Positions 43,883 through 52,539 of a stretch of DNA of 64,000 bases are shown in pieces; position 1 is the stretch's first letter, and each line of letters opens with the position of its first letter. The stretch spans positions 152,636 through 216,635 of the forward strand of contig WRLF01000001.1 in NCBI GenBank assembly GCA_009777735.1, written 5' to 3'. The notes under the pieces were generated by a model, which saw nothing but the letters and a program-made list of their open reading frames with translations, did not search any database and was not told the DNA's origin. The stretch is from Treponema sp. GTDB lineage: Bacteria; Spirochaetota; Spirochaetia; Treponematales; Breznakiellaceae. Position numbers and translations under genes: made by a program.

Positions 43883-46800
43883 TTAAGGCCCAGTCCATGA
43901 CGATCCGCTCCACGTATATGTGCCGGCGGCCCTGTTCACTGGAACTGAGTAATAATACTCACGAAAAGTCGATATCCTTGCTTGAATTTCATTAGCAGCA
44001 AATCCTATATCGCAGTTTGCGGCAATGGTTATAGTTGCCAAACTGGTGCAGCCAGAGAAGACATAATTATCGATAATGGTAGCCACCGGGAAGGACACGC
44101 TGGCCAGGCTGGTGCAGTTCCTGAAGGCACTGTCGCCGATGGTGGTAGCTACTGGGAAGGACACACTGGTCAGACTACATCTATAGAAGGCATAGTCACC
44201 TATGGTTGTAGCTAGAGGGATGTCCACGCTGGTCAAGCCGGTACAATCCTGGAAGGCAGCTTCACCAATAGTTGTAGCCGCCGGGAAGGAAACACTGGTC
44301 AGGCCGGTGCAACCATAAAAAGCCCCATATCCAATGGTGGTGATAGTATTCATAGTGATTGCTCCTGAAGCAGATGGATACATAATCAGTTCTGTACTGT
44401 TCAGTACTATAGCCCTTCCATCTTCTATAACACTTAAGGAGCCGGGTCCGGTGAGGTTAAATGTTGTAAGATTAGTACAGCCAGTGAAAGCAGAGAAAGT
44501 GAGAGAGGTAACCGCTGCCGGAAAGGTAACACTGGTCAAGCCAGTACAATTCCGGAAGGCACCGTAATGAATAGTTGTAGCCGCCGGGAAGGAAACGCTG
44601 GTCAGGCTGCGGCAGCTTTGGAAGGCATAATCGTCGATGGTGGTAGCCACCGGGAAGGAAATGCTGGTCAGGCTGGTACAATATTCGAAGGCACCGAACT
44701 GAATAGTTGTAGCCGCCGGGAAGGAAACGCTGGTCAGACCGGTGCAACCATAGAAGGCTCTGTTACCTATGGAAGTAGCTAGAGGGATGTCCACGCTGGT
44801 CAGGCCAGTGCAACTATTAAAGGCCTGCTCACCAATAGTTGTAGCCAATGGGAAGGACACACTGGTCAGGCTGGTTAAGAACGAAAAAGAACCACTGCCG
44901 ATAATTGTTACTGCCGGGAAGTTCACGCTGTTCAAGCTGGTACCTCTGAAGGCACCGTTATTTAAACTACTTATGATAGGTGTCAGATCACCGATGGTGA
45001 TTAATAATGGGAAATTAACATTTGTAAGATTAGTACAGTTAAAAAAAGATCTAATGCCGGTTGAAGTGGCGACAGGGAAGGATACGCTGGTCAGACTGGT
45101 ACAACCTTCGAAAGCACTGTTACCAATAGTTATAGCAGACGGGAAGGAAATGCTGGTTAGGCTGGTTAAGCCTTCGAATGCACTGTTACCAATAGTTGTA
45201 GCCGCCGGGAAGGATACACTGGTCAGGCCGACGCAACCAGCGAAGGCACTGTTACCAATAGTTGTAGCCACCGGGAAAGACACGCTGGTCAAGCCGGTGC
45301 AACTATAAAAGGCAACGCTACCAATAGTTGTAGCTAGAGGGATGTCCACGCTGGTCAGGCCGGTGCAACCAGAGAAGGCACCGTTTCCAATAGTCATAGC
45401 TAGAGGGATGTCCACGCTGGTCAGGCCGGTGCAGCCATAGAAAGCACCATTTCCGTCGGATGCTGAAAGATCGCCGATTTCGGTAACCATTGGGAAAGAC
45501 ACGCTGGTCAGGTTGGTGCAGCCCCAGAAGGCATTAGTGCCGATAGTTGTAGCCACCGGGAAAGACACGCTGGTCAAGCCGGTGCAACTATAAAAGGCAC
45601 CGCCACCAATAGTTGTAGCTAGAGGGATGTCCACGCTGGTCAGGCCGGTGCAGCCAGAGAAGGCACGGGCGCCGATAGTTGTAGCCACTGGGAAAGACAC
45701 GCTGGTAAGGCCAGTACAGCCCCAGAAGGCACCGTCACCAATAGTTGTAGCCACTGGGAAAGACACGCTGGTCAAGCCGGTGCAACCATCAAAGGCACTG
45801 CCACCAATAGTTGTAGCCGCCGGGAAAGACACGCTGGTCAAGTTGGTGCAGTTCCAGAAGGCTTGAGAATCGATGTTGGTAGTTTCCGGGATAGACACGC
45901 TGGTCAAGTTGGTGCAGTACCTGAAGGCACCGCTACCAATAGTTGTAGCCACCGGGAAAGACACGCTGGTAAGGCCAGTACAGCCCCAGAAGGCACCGCC
46001 ACCAATAGTTGTAGCCACCGGGAAAGACACGCTGATCAGGCTGATACAGTTCATGAAGGCATTGTTGTAAATAGTGGTCACCCATGTGCCGCTTACGCTT
46101 GAAAGATTGGTGAAATGACTATTTGTATCTGTAAATTGAGAGCCTGCTCCCCCAATGCCCCTTGCGGCATTTGGCAAGACTAGAGACACAATGAATGCTT
46201 TGCCGGTAGGAGTGGTGCCATCAGCTCTAAATATTGTTTCAGACATGGTACAAGCAGCAAGGTCTAGATCTACAAACCTGCTTGCTGCTTCTAGTGCCAT
46301 ACACAGATTCCGCCAACTACTATCAGAAAACTGATTCATATTTCCCAAATCTATTTTCATAGGCAGGAAGTATGGACTATATGTACTATTTGCAGGCAAG
46401 CCGTTTAGATAGGCGGTAAGAATCTCAATACTCGTAATTACATCGTCGATTACAACTGTTACCACATACGCTTGCATGGAATTGTCCTGTGCTGTAATTG
46501 TGTAGGTAACCGGATTGGTAAAATTCTGCGGTCCGCTTGGACTGATGTTTATCCCTGTATGGGTAACTGCTGGTATAAGGTTAGTAAGATTTGATATATT
46601 TGTCCCAAATGGAACGGCTACGTTTATTGTCTTTGATTCATCGTCTATTACGCCTACAGCAGTGGGGCTTTCAAAAGAAAAAGCAGTAATGGCTTTGGCA
46701 TCAGTGGTCGAAATTATTACCATCACAACATACTCTTGCGTAGAACCGTTCTGTGCTGTTACCGTGTAGGTAACAGTGTTGGTAAAATTTTGCGTTCCGT

Positions 46801-47065
46801 TTGGGGTAATACTTGCGCCTGTATGGGATATTATTGGTGTAAGGCTGGTTACGTCTGTCCCAAAGGGCACGATCACGCTAATGGTCTTTACTTCTTCATT
46901 AATTATACCTGTCGTAGCAGGGCTTTCAAAAGAAAAAGCAGTAATGGCTTTCTCAGAACTAAGAGGCGGTTTTGAAGATCCATTTACGGGATCATTACAA
47001 TTTCCAAGATATAATATAAAAGATAAAACAACAAAAACCAAAATATTCTTCTTGATGAATCTCAT
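43883..47065 (-). CDS. BspA-like TpLRR surface lipoprotein
   Basis: 1060 residues. The signal ends in LYLGNC, a lipobox with Cys23. Two tandem beta-sandwich-like repeats of about 80 residues follow (KAITAFSFESP...VTYTVTAQNGSTQEYVV), similar to DUF5018-type domains. From about residue 330 there are some 25 repeats of 23 residues with consensus IGNSAFxGCTGLTSVSFPVATT, the Treponema pallidum-type leucine-rich repeat. Such proteins sit on the cell surface and bind host or bacterial partners. The DNA repeat is near-identical between many units, so unit number may vary. It is divergent from an xre gene with shared upstream operators. Confidence 0.92.
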   Translation of the reverse strand: MRFIKKNILVFVVLSFILYLGNCNDPVNGSSKPPLSSEKAITAFSFESPATTGIINEEVKTISVIVPFGTDVTSLTPIISHTGASITPNGTQNFTNTVTYTVTAQNGSTQEYVVMVIISTTDAKAITAFSFESPTAVGVIDDESKTINVAVPFGTNISNLTNLIPAVTHTGINISPSGPQNFTNPVTYTITAQDNSMQAYVVTVVIDDVITSIEILTAYLNGLPANSTYSPYFLPMKIDLGNMNQFSDSSWRNLCMALEAASRFVDLDLAACTMSETIFRADGTTPTGKAFIVSLVLPNAARGIGGAGSQFTDTNSHFTNLSSVSGTWVTTIYNNAFMNCISLISVSFPVATTIGGGAFWGCTGLTSVSFPVATTIGSGAFRYCTNLTSVSIPETTNIDSQAFWNCTNLTSVSFPAATTIGGSAFDGCTGLTSVSFPVATTIGDGAFWGCTGLTSVSFPVATTIGARAFSGCTGLTSVDIPLATTIGGGAFYSCTGLTSVSFPVATTIGTNAFWGCTNLTSVSFPMVTEIGDLSASDGNGAFYGCTGLTSVDIPLAMTIGNGAFSGCTGLTSVDIPLATTIGSVAFYSCTGLTSVSFPVATTIGNSAFAGCVGLTSVSFPAATTIGNSAFEGLTSLTSISFPSAITIGNSAFEGCTSLTSVSFPVATSTGIRSFFNCTNLTNVNFPLLITIGDLTPIISSLNNGAFRGTSLNSVNFPAVTIIGSGSFSFLTSLTSVSFPLATTIGEQAFNSCTGLTSVDIPLATSIGNRAFYGCTGLTSVSFPAATTIQFGAFEYCTSLTSISFPVATTIDDYAFQSCRSLTSVSFPAATTIHYGAFRNCTGLTSVTFPAAVTSLTFSAFTGCTNLTTFNLTGPGSLSVIEDGRAIVLNSTELIMYPSASGAITMNTITTIGYGAFYGCTGLTSVSFPAATTIGEAAFQDCTGLTSVDIPLATTIGDYAFYRCSLTSVSFPVATTIGDSAFRNCTSLASVSFPVATIIDNYVFSGCTSLATITIAANCDIGFAANEIQARISTFREYYYSVPVNRAAGTYTWSGSSWTGP

Positions 47066-47151
47066 ACTACAAACTCCTTTAAATTCTTAAATTCCGTTTC
47101 CATATCATAAAAAAGCCCAAATACATCTAATCCAAAGAATCTACCAAACAC

Positions 47152-47229
47152 TTAGCATATTGCTAATAATATACTTCATTATATTGAATGTTTGCTATTT
47201 GTCAAGTAGTTCACTTAGCATTTAGCTTA
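47152..47229. promoter_or_regulatory. Paired palindromes upstream of xre and LRR genes
   Basis: TTAGCA-TAT-TGCTAA at 47152-47166 is a perfect palindrome. A second, weaker copy TTAGCATTTAGCTTA is at 47215-47229, ending four bases before the xre start. They flank the likely xre promoter and lie about 90 bases from the LRR gene start, so the XRE protein may control both genes. Confidence 0.5.
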
Positions 47230-47233
47230 TAGA

Positions 47234-47575
47234 ATGAGCCTTAAAGAAAAATTCGTGAGAAATTTAAAGAAATTCAGGAAAATACAGGGGATTTCCCAGG
47301 CAAAATTGGCAACTCTGTGTGATACCGATTTAAGTTACATAGGTCAGATTGAGATGGGAAAGAGGTTTCCTTCGATCAAACTTATTGAAAAAATTGCCGT
47401 AGTTCTTGATATTGAAGCCTACCGTTTTTTTATGGACGAATCTGGTATGCAATATGGAGATTTGAACGAAGACGATGACTTTCTGTTAAAAATACCGCCC
47501 AAAACCCGTAATAGAATGATTATGCGTCTCAATGAAGCCCTGAACGATTGTGTAAAACAAACATTAAGCCCATAA
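47234..47575 (+). CDS. XRE-family transcriptional regulator
   Basis: 113 residues. The HTH_3 domain spans residues 5-65 (NLKKFRKIQGISQAKLATLC, DLSYIGQIEMGKRFPSIKLIEK). The C-terminal tail is short and acidic (YGDLNEDDDFLL). Divergent from the TpLRR lipoprotein gene; palindromes in between suggest autoregulation and possible control of that gene. A short copy of the mutS2 3' end follows 35 bases after its stop. Confidence 0.8.
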   Translation: MSLKEKFVRNLKKFRKIQGISQAKLATLCDTDLSYIGQIEMGKRFPSIKLIEKIAVVLDIEAYRFFMDESGMQYGDLNEDDDFLLKIPPKTRNRMIMRLNEALNDCVKQTLSP

Positions 47576-47609
47576 TTAAGATAAAACCAGCGCCGAAAGT
47601 GAAATTCCT

Positions 47610-47637
47610 CCCCTACAGCAATACCACTTCTGTCCTG
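47610..47637. repeat. Diverged copy of the mutS2 3' end (copy A)
   Basis: The segment matches 49077-49104, the end of mutS2, with about four mismatches in 28 bases (core ACCACTTC and GTCCTG kept). It has the same orientation as the true end. It lies between the xre gene and the antitoxin-like gene. Confidence 0.7.
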
Positions 47638-47680
47638 GATAAATACTTGACAAGCTGTATGTTATAACCTACAAAATAAC

Positions 47681-47977
47681 ATGGAAAAGCTAAATACAAG
47701 CAAATGGGACCCATCTGAAATCATCGAGACGAAAGAAGATGTCCTTGCTTTCCTTGAAGGCGCTCTTGAGGAGAATGATCCTGAATTCCTCTTTAAAACA
47801 ATCGGATATATTGCCCGTTCAAAAGGTATGGCTCAGATTGCCAGAGATTTGAACCTCAATCGGGAAGGATTGTATACCGCTCTTTCTGCGCAAGGAAATC
47901 CGTCATTTATCACAATTGTACGAGTATTGGATAATCTGGGCTATCAGTTAAGCATCAGACAGAAAGTACCAGCATGA
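47681..47977 (+). CDS. HigA-like putative addiction-module antidote, orphan
   Basis: 98 residues. WDPSEIIETKEDVLAFLEGA followed by IARDLNLNREGLYTALSAQGNPSFITIVRVLDNLGY is typical of the antidote family (TIGR02684) whose toxin, a RelE-like protein, is normally coded just upstream. Here only about 100 noncoding bases precede it, so the toxin gene is missing. A mutS2-end copy begins directly after its stop codon. Possibly kept as a solitary regulator or as a leftover. Confidence 0.8.
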   Translation: MEKLNTSKWDPSEIIETKEDVLAFLEGALEENDPEFLFKTIGYIARSKGMAQIARDLNLNREGLYTALSAQGNPSFITIVRVLDNLGYQLSIRQKVPA

Positions 47978-48002
47978 TCCCTACCGCAGCACCACTTCCG
48001 TC
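47978..48002. repeat. Copy of the mutS2 3' end (copy B)
   Basis: 24 consecutive bases (CCCTACCGCAGCACCACTTC and four more) are identical to the mutS2 3' end at 49079-49102, in the same orientation. The copy starts on the base after the antidote-like gene's stop. Confidence 0.9.
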
Positions 48003-48088
48003 AATATAATTATGGAATAAAAAAAAGAGATTCGCGCACAGTTTTACCAGTTTTCCTGATATTCTTGAAAAAAATAAATTTTAATTTC

Positions 48089-48134
48089 AAAACACTCAAG
48101 CATTTCTCACTTTCTTGCCATATAAAAGGTGTAG
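48089..48134 (+). promoter_or_regulatory. Upstream element shared by both Rpn genes (copy 2)
   Basis: Matches 33293-33338 in about 33 of 46 bases. Here the gene starts 44 bases further on with its own AGGAGG site, so the shared element is probably promoter or mobile-unit sequence, not coding. Confidence 0.5.
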
Positions 48135-48177
48135 CTTTCAACAATGCTGCTATTTCAATTTCTTCAGGAGGAATATT

Positions 48178-49047
48178 ATGAACCAGTACCCGATTTCCTG
48201 TATCCAGCCAGACGAAGACCCCTTGGACATCCGCATGGACAATGTCTTCAAAGCGGTATTCGCCAGAGAAACGCCGGAATCAACAAAAGCTCTTTCTCAG
48301 CTCATTTCGGCGCTCATTGGCAGGAATGTTACTATCGTATCAATACTTGCCAACGAGCCGCCGGTTGAAAATATCCGGGACAGGCAAATACGATACGATA
48401 TAAATTGCAAAGCAGAAGATGGCGAACTTGTTGATGTGGAAATATGCCTTAACCCGGATGTGTTCGAACCCGTCCGTCAGGAATTTTACACAGCAAAACT
48501 ATTTTGCGGACAGGATATCAAAGGCAGCGACAGAAATTATAAAGATCTCAAACAGACGTATCAAATAGCGATTCTGGCAAACATGAAATTTTTCGCAGAC
48601 GATACGTATTACCATTCATTTAAATACTATGATCCAATTCGCGGAGTATCTCTTGACGGCAAAACCCAGATTATTACCCTTGAACTGGCAAAGTTGGAAA
48701 ATGTAGTTGAAAAACCCATAACCGAAATGACAATTTCCGAGCGCTGGGCTGTTTTTATAGAATATTTGACAGATAAGGATAAACGCAGTACAATTAACGA
48801 AATATTGCAGCAAGAAGAGGGTATAGCAATGGCAAACCAGGTGTTAATGACCATTAGCAGAGACGAACATGAACGAGCCCGTCTCTTGAGCGAATATAAG
48901 TATCAGGTTGATATGCAGAGCAAGTTGGTAACTGCCAAGCGTGAAGGTAAAATTGAAAGAGATAAGGAAATATTGGCAATTATTAACCAAGTAGGTTCTT
49001 TGGATGAATTAAAGCAACATCTAACCAATAGTACAGAGTCACCCTAA
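48178..49047 (+). CDS. Rpn-family PD-(D/E)XK nuclease / transposase-like protein, altered active site
   Basis: 289 residues from the ATG at 48178, which follows AGGAGG by eight bases (an upstream ATG at 48115 has no such site). DPLDIRMDNVFKAVFARETP opens the family domain. The catalytic pattern reads YDINCKAE and then VDVEICLNP, so the Gln or Lys normally after Glu-x is Cys here and the nuclease may be inactive. TQIITLELAKLENV and the C-terminal helices are typical. Its last codons run into a copy of the DUF4760-like gene end, so its C terminus may have been altered. Confidence 0.82.
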   Translation: MNQYPISCIQPDEDPLDIRMDNVFKAVFARETPESTKALSQLISALIGRNVTIVSILANEPPVENIRDRQIRYDINCKAEDGELVDVEICLNPDVFEPVRQEFYTAKLFCGQDIKGSDRNYKDLKQTYQIAILANMKFFADDTYYHSFKYYDPIRGVSLDGKTQIITLELAKLENVVEKPITEMTISERWAVFIEYLTDKDKRSTINEILQQEEGIAMANQVLMTISRDEHERARLLSEYKYQVDMQSKLVTAKREGKIERDKEILAIINQVGSLDELKQHLTNSTESP

Positions 49048-49071
49048 ATCGTGCTATTGCAAGATCAAATT
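49041..49071. repeat. Copy of the DUF4760-like gene 3' end
   Basis: ACCCTAAATCGTGC and TATTGCAAGATCAAATTC match 43168-43204 with a single five-base deletion. Same orientation. It overlaps the stop codon of the second Rpn gene and ends a few bases before mutS2. Confidence 0.85.
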
Positions 49072-49080
49072 CCCCACCCC

Positions 49081-51513
49081 CTACCGCAGCACCACTTCCG
49101 TCCTGCCAAAACCGCCCAGCTCAGGGCGGGAAAAATAGTATTCAGCAACGGCCGGTTCCTGTTTAAGCCATTCGTGGACGCCTTTCTGTAAAATGCCGTC
49201 TCCTTTGCCGTGAACGACAGAAAAGTGTTTTAGCCCATGCAATGCCGCTGCGTCTGTCTGACGGCGTAAAACATCAAGCGCTTCTTCCATTCGCATGCCG
49301 CGCAGGTTTACCTCTGCACGGACATCGGCGGCAGCAGCAAGATCGACGGTGGCGGTAACCGGTTGGCGCTGTGCCGGAGCAGCGGGGCTGAGTTCCCGCT
49401 CAGGGAAACTCGCCTTAAGCGAGCCTGTTGCCACAACCCATGTGGTGCCGGCAGGGCTTTTTTTATCCCGCCTGACCAGTACGCCGCGCCGCCGCGATTC
49501 GCCGATATACACTTCCATGCCGGGGGTAAAATGCACCGCTTGGCCGGGTTTTGCACCGCGTTGTGCGCCGTGCTGTGCACGCCGGGCTTGTTCTTCGGCG
49601 ATGGTCTGTTCTTCCGCTTCCAGCGCGGCATTTTCTGCTTCAACGTTACGTGCAAGTTCTCCCAGAAATTCCTTTACTTTGAGCGTTTGTTCACGGCTCA
49701 GGCCGTCAGAATGGGCGCTTTCCTTGAGTTCACGCACAAGATTTTCCAGGGTTTTGCGGCTTTCGTCTAACAGCAGACGGAGTTTTCCCGCAAGGCCGGC
49801 CTTGAGTTCCAGCTCTTTTTGCCGCAGCCTCAGTTCTTTCAAATCAGACGAACGGCGTTCATTTTTCAGGCGATTGTCTTCAATTTTAATTTTCTCGCCA
49901 AGGGTGTCCAGTTCGCGGTGTTTTTCCTTTAAACCGCTGATGAGGGCGGATATATCCGAATGTCCGGTATCAAGATAGACTTTTGCCTGTGCAACAATTT
50001 CTGCAGGAAGCCCGTTTCGCTCCGCTATTTCCAGGGCCCGGCTTTCACCGGGTAAACCGGTGATGATCCGGTATGTCGGCGAAAGGGTTTGTACGTTAAA
50101 TTCAACGGAAGCATTTTCCACCCCCTGACGGCTGTACCCATAGTTTTTCAGGATACCGTGGTGCGTGGTTATCAGCAGGCGGGTGCGCTTTTCGATGAGG
50201 CGGTCGAGTATTGCCATGGCAATGGCGCTGCCTTCCTGCGGATCGGTGCCGGAGCCGAGTTCATCCAATAGCGCCAGTGAATGTTCCGTGGAATGGGCGA
50301 TAATGGCGGCAACGGTGGTAATGTGGGCGGAAAATGTCGAAAGCGACTGCCCGATGGACTGCTCATCGCCGATGTCGGCAAAAATTCCGTCAAACACCGG
50401 CAGGGCAGTGCCTTCGGCTGCAGGCAGGGCAAGGCCGGTCTGGTTCATCATGGCCAGTAGACCCGCCGTTTTAAGCGCGACGGTTTTACCTCCGGTATTT
50501 GGCCCGGTGACGATTAACGCCTTGGTGCCGCTATCCATTGCAAGGTCGATGGGAACGGCGTTTGGAATGAGGGGATGCCGTGCCTGCACGAGCGCCAGCC
50601 GCTGAGAATCCGGGGCAAAGACTCCGGCTGTTTCAAGGGAATACCGGGCTTTTGCCATTAACACCGCAACGCTTAATACTGTTAATCGAAATTTTGTTAA
50701 TGATTCCCGGTGTCCCGCTATGCGTTGGGTGACATCGCGCATAATTCTTTTTATTTCCGCATCAAGGTTCCGGCTTTCGATGAGAATCTCGTTGTTTTTT
50801 TCAACCACATCTTCGGGCTCTACAAAGATCGTTTGCCCGCTGGATGAAACTTCGTGAACAATGCCGCGTATCCTGCCCCGGAAATTTGCTTTTACTGCCA
50901 GTACTGTCCTGCCGTCACGCTGTGACGGCAAAGCCGATTGCAGCATATTCCGGAACTCTTCATTGCCGGCGTAGCGGGAAACCGTCGTTTCCAGTGCAGC
51001 CTTGAGTCTCTGTATCCGTTGTTTGATGGCCCGCAATTCGGGCAGGTCGCGCAGATTGCCTTCCCGGTCCATGACACGGAAAACAACGGCGGCAATTTCT
51101 GAACAATCCGGCAGATCCTCAAACATCTCCGCGAAGATCGGATGTCCATTACTATCGGCTGAAGGCAGCAGCCATTTGACTAATTCGCCGCCGCGTTCAA
51201 CGAACAGGCCGATAGCGCAGGCTTCATCGGTTTCCAGGGCAATACCTTCAACATCCAGTTTAGGGAGCAGAAAACCGACTGACGGCAAGTACCGCTGCGG
51301 CGGGGAAGACGAGCCGTCTTTTATCCGGGAAACAATTGCCTGTACCGCTTCTTTTGTCCGCGCAACTACGCCGGGATCGCCTAATGGTATTTCCTCCTTG
51401 ATCATCGCCGATGCTTCTTCACTCATTGCATGGGCGGCGAGGCGTTCCCGAATGGTGTCAAATTCAAGCAGGTATAATGTTTTTTGCAGTAATGTTTTTT
51501 TGTCAGTCTGCAT
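49081..51513 (-). CDS. mutS2: MutS2, Smr-domain endonuclease
   Basis: 810 residues from the ATG at 51513 (MQTDKKTLLQKTLYLLEFDT), chosen because it matches the family N terminus; it overlaps the rsgA stop by eleven bases. The MutS-like core has Walker A VTGPNTGGKTVALK and Walker B LALLDELGSGTDP, then a long coiled coil (about residues 500-640). The C-terminal Smr nuclease domain has VNLRGMRMEEALDVL and FSVVHGKGDGILQ. MutS2 acts on branched DNA and collided ribosomes rather than mismatches. Its 3' end is copied twice nearby. Confidence 0.95.
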   Translation of the reverse strand: MQTDKKTLLQKTLYLLEFDTIRERLAAHAMSEEASAMIKEEIPLGDPGVVARTKEAVQAIVSRIKDGSSSPPQRYLPSVGFLLPKLDVEGIALETDEACAIGLFVERGGELVKWLLPSADSNGHPIFAEMFEDLPDCSEIAAVVFRVMDREGNLRDLPELRAIKQRIQRLKAALETTVSRYAGNEEFRNMLQSALPSQRDGRTVLAVKANFRGRIRGIVHEVSSSGQTIFVEPEDVVEKNNEILIESRNLDAEIKRIMRDVTQRIAGHRESLTKFRLTVLSVAVLMAKARYSLETAGVFAPDSQRLALVQARHPLIPNAVPIDLAMDSGTKALIVTGPNTGGKTVALKTAGLLAMMNQTGLALPAAEGTALPVFDGIFADIGDEQSIGQSLSTFSAHITTVAAIIAHSTEHSLALLDELGSGTDPQEGSAIAMAILDRLIEKRTRLLITTHHGILKNYGYSRQGVENASVEFNVQTLSPTYRIITGLPGESRALEIAERNGLPAEIVAQAKVYLDTGHSDISALISGLKEKHRELDTLGEKIKIEDNRLKNERRSSDLKELRLRQKELELKAGLAGKLRLLLDESRKTLENLVRELKESAHSDGLSREQTLKVKEFLGELARNVEAENAALEAEEQTIAEEQARRAQHGAQRGAKPGQAVHFTPGMEVYIGESRRRGVLVRRDKKSPAGTTWVVATGSLKASFPERELSPAAPAQRQPVTATVDLAAAADVRAEVNLRGMRMEEALDVLRRQTDAAALHGLKHFSVVHGKGDGILQKGVHEWLKQEPAVAEYYFSRPELGGFGRTEVVLR

Positions 51514-52474
51514 CGTACTTGCCTGTATGTTCATTAATGAGTTGTAGCTCGTCTTGAATTCGTAAAAAACTGTTGTACCGGTCTTCGTGAATAACGCCTG
51601 CATGAACAGCTTCCATGATCTTGCAGCCAGGCTCTCTCCGGTGGGAACAGGAGAGGCCGAATGTGCATTTTCCGGCAAGAGGCGCAAATTCAACCATGTG
51701 TAAAATCAGATCATCAGCATCAATGCCGTCAGGCACAAAACGGCGGATACCCGGTGTGTCAATAATCTGAGTGTTATCTGTCTCAATCATAAAAGCAAGG
51801 GTGGTTGTATGGTTACCGCGATCGTATTTTTCGTTAATTACTCCGGTTTTGATGTTAAGTTCCGGCCATAGGGCGTTGACGACACTTGATTTTCCCACAC
51901 CCGACTGCCCCACAAGAACAGACCGTTTCCCGTTGATACGCTGCCTTAGTTCTTCCAACCCTTCTCCGTTTTTTGCAGAAACTTCAATCACTTCATAACC
52001 AATGTTCCTGAAATCTTCCAGCCGCTCGTCAGTATCAATATCGCTGCAATGAAGATCAATTTTATTGCAGACAATGATAACGGGAATATCCGCACTATCC
52101 GCCTGCACTAAAACCCGGTCCAAAAAACGCGGTCTGAACGGCGGCGAAACACGGGTTGTCAGGCAGAGAACCTGATCAATATTTGCCGCAAGCAGCTGCG
52201 TGCAGGATCCTTTCTGGTTAAACCTGCTGAAAAGATTAATCCGCTCTTCCAGCGCAACAATCATCCCCATACCCGGCTGTGCCGTATCAATCTCTATCTT
52301 CACCCTGTCTCCCGGCGCAAGGGCATTATAAAAACCTTCCATGCCCTTGAGGATTTTCCCTTTTATTCTGCATTCAATGTGGGGGCTGGTGGCTGGGGAC
52401 CGGGGACCAGGGGAGTCTGGACGGATAGTGAAAATATTTTTTGAGCCGCTGAGTACTAAACCGGTAATGTACAT
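51503..52474 (-). CDS. rsgA: Ribosome small subunit-dependent GTPase RsgA
   Basis: 323 residues from the ATG at 52474 (MYITGLVLSGSKNIFTIR); longer readings start within heptamer-repeat DNA. The circularly permuted GTPase order is visible: G4 VCNKIDLH, then G1 GQSGVGKSSVVNAL, then G3 DTPGIR. The zinc motif CTFGLSCSHRREPGC follows. Matures the 30S subunit. Inside the N-terminal OB domain, about 14 residues (DSPGPRSPATSPHIE) are not family-like; they are coded by a GGGACCR heptamer repeat (52379-52420). Confidence 0.93.
   Translation of the reverse strand: MYITGLVLSGSKNIFTIRPDSPGPRSPATSPHIECRIKGKILKGMEGFYNALAPGDRVKIEIDTAQPGMGMIVALEERINLFSRFNQKGSCTQLLAANIDQVLCLTTRVSPPFRPRFLDRVLVQADSADIPVIIVCNKIDLHCSDIDTDERLEDFRNIGYEVIEVSAKNGEGLEELRQRINGKRSVLVGQSGVGKSSVVNALWPELNIKTGVINEKYDRGNHTTTLAFMIETDNTQIIDTPGIRRFVPDGIDADDLILHMVEFAPLAGKCTFGLSCSHRREPGCKIMEAVHAGVIHEDRYNSFLRIQDELQLINEHTGKYDAD
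52379..52420. repeat. GGGACC-type heptamer repeat inside rsgA
   Basis: Tandem heptamers close to GGCTGGG, GACCGGG and GACCAGG, the same kind as in the DppD-type gene at 9099-9232. The insertion is in frame in a loop of the OB domain. Confidence 0.65.
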
Positions 52475-52502
52475 TATTTCTTCATTCTTCATTTTCAACC
52501 GC

Positions 52503-52539
52503 TCACTATTTACTGTTCTCTGTTCATTGTTCACTGTTA
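52503..52539. repeat. NYTGTTC heptamer repeat at the murI-rsgA junction
   Basis: Four heptamers: ACTGTTC, TCTGTTC, ATTGTTC, ACTGTTA (52512-52539), with a partial unit before. On the minus strand they code the last residues of MurI (LLNSEQ) and its stop. Confidence 0.7.

Noticed and set aside
43982..46975. Plus-strand ORFs across the LRR gene
   Set aside because: They mirror the tandem repeat of the minus-strand lipoprotein and shift with each unit; none has a sensible start or domain.
47600..47977. A complete toxin-antitoxin pair
   Set aside because: Only about 100 noncoding bases precede the antidote-like gene; no toxin frame is present on either side.
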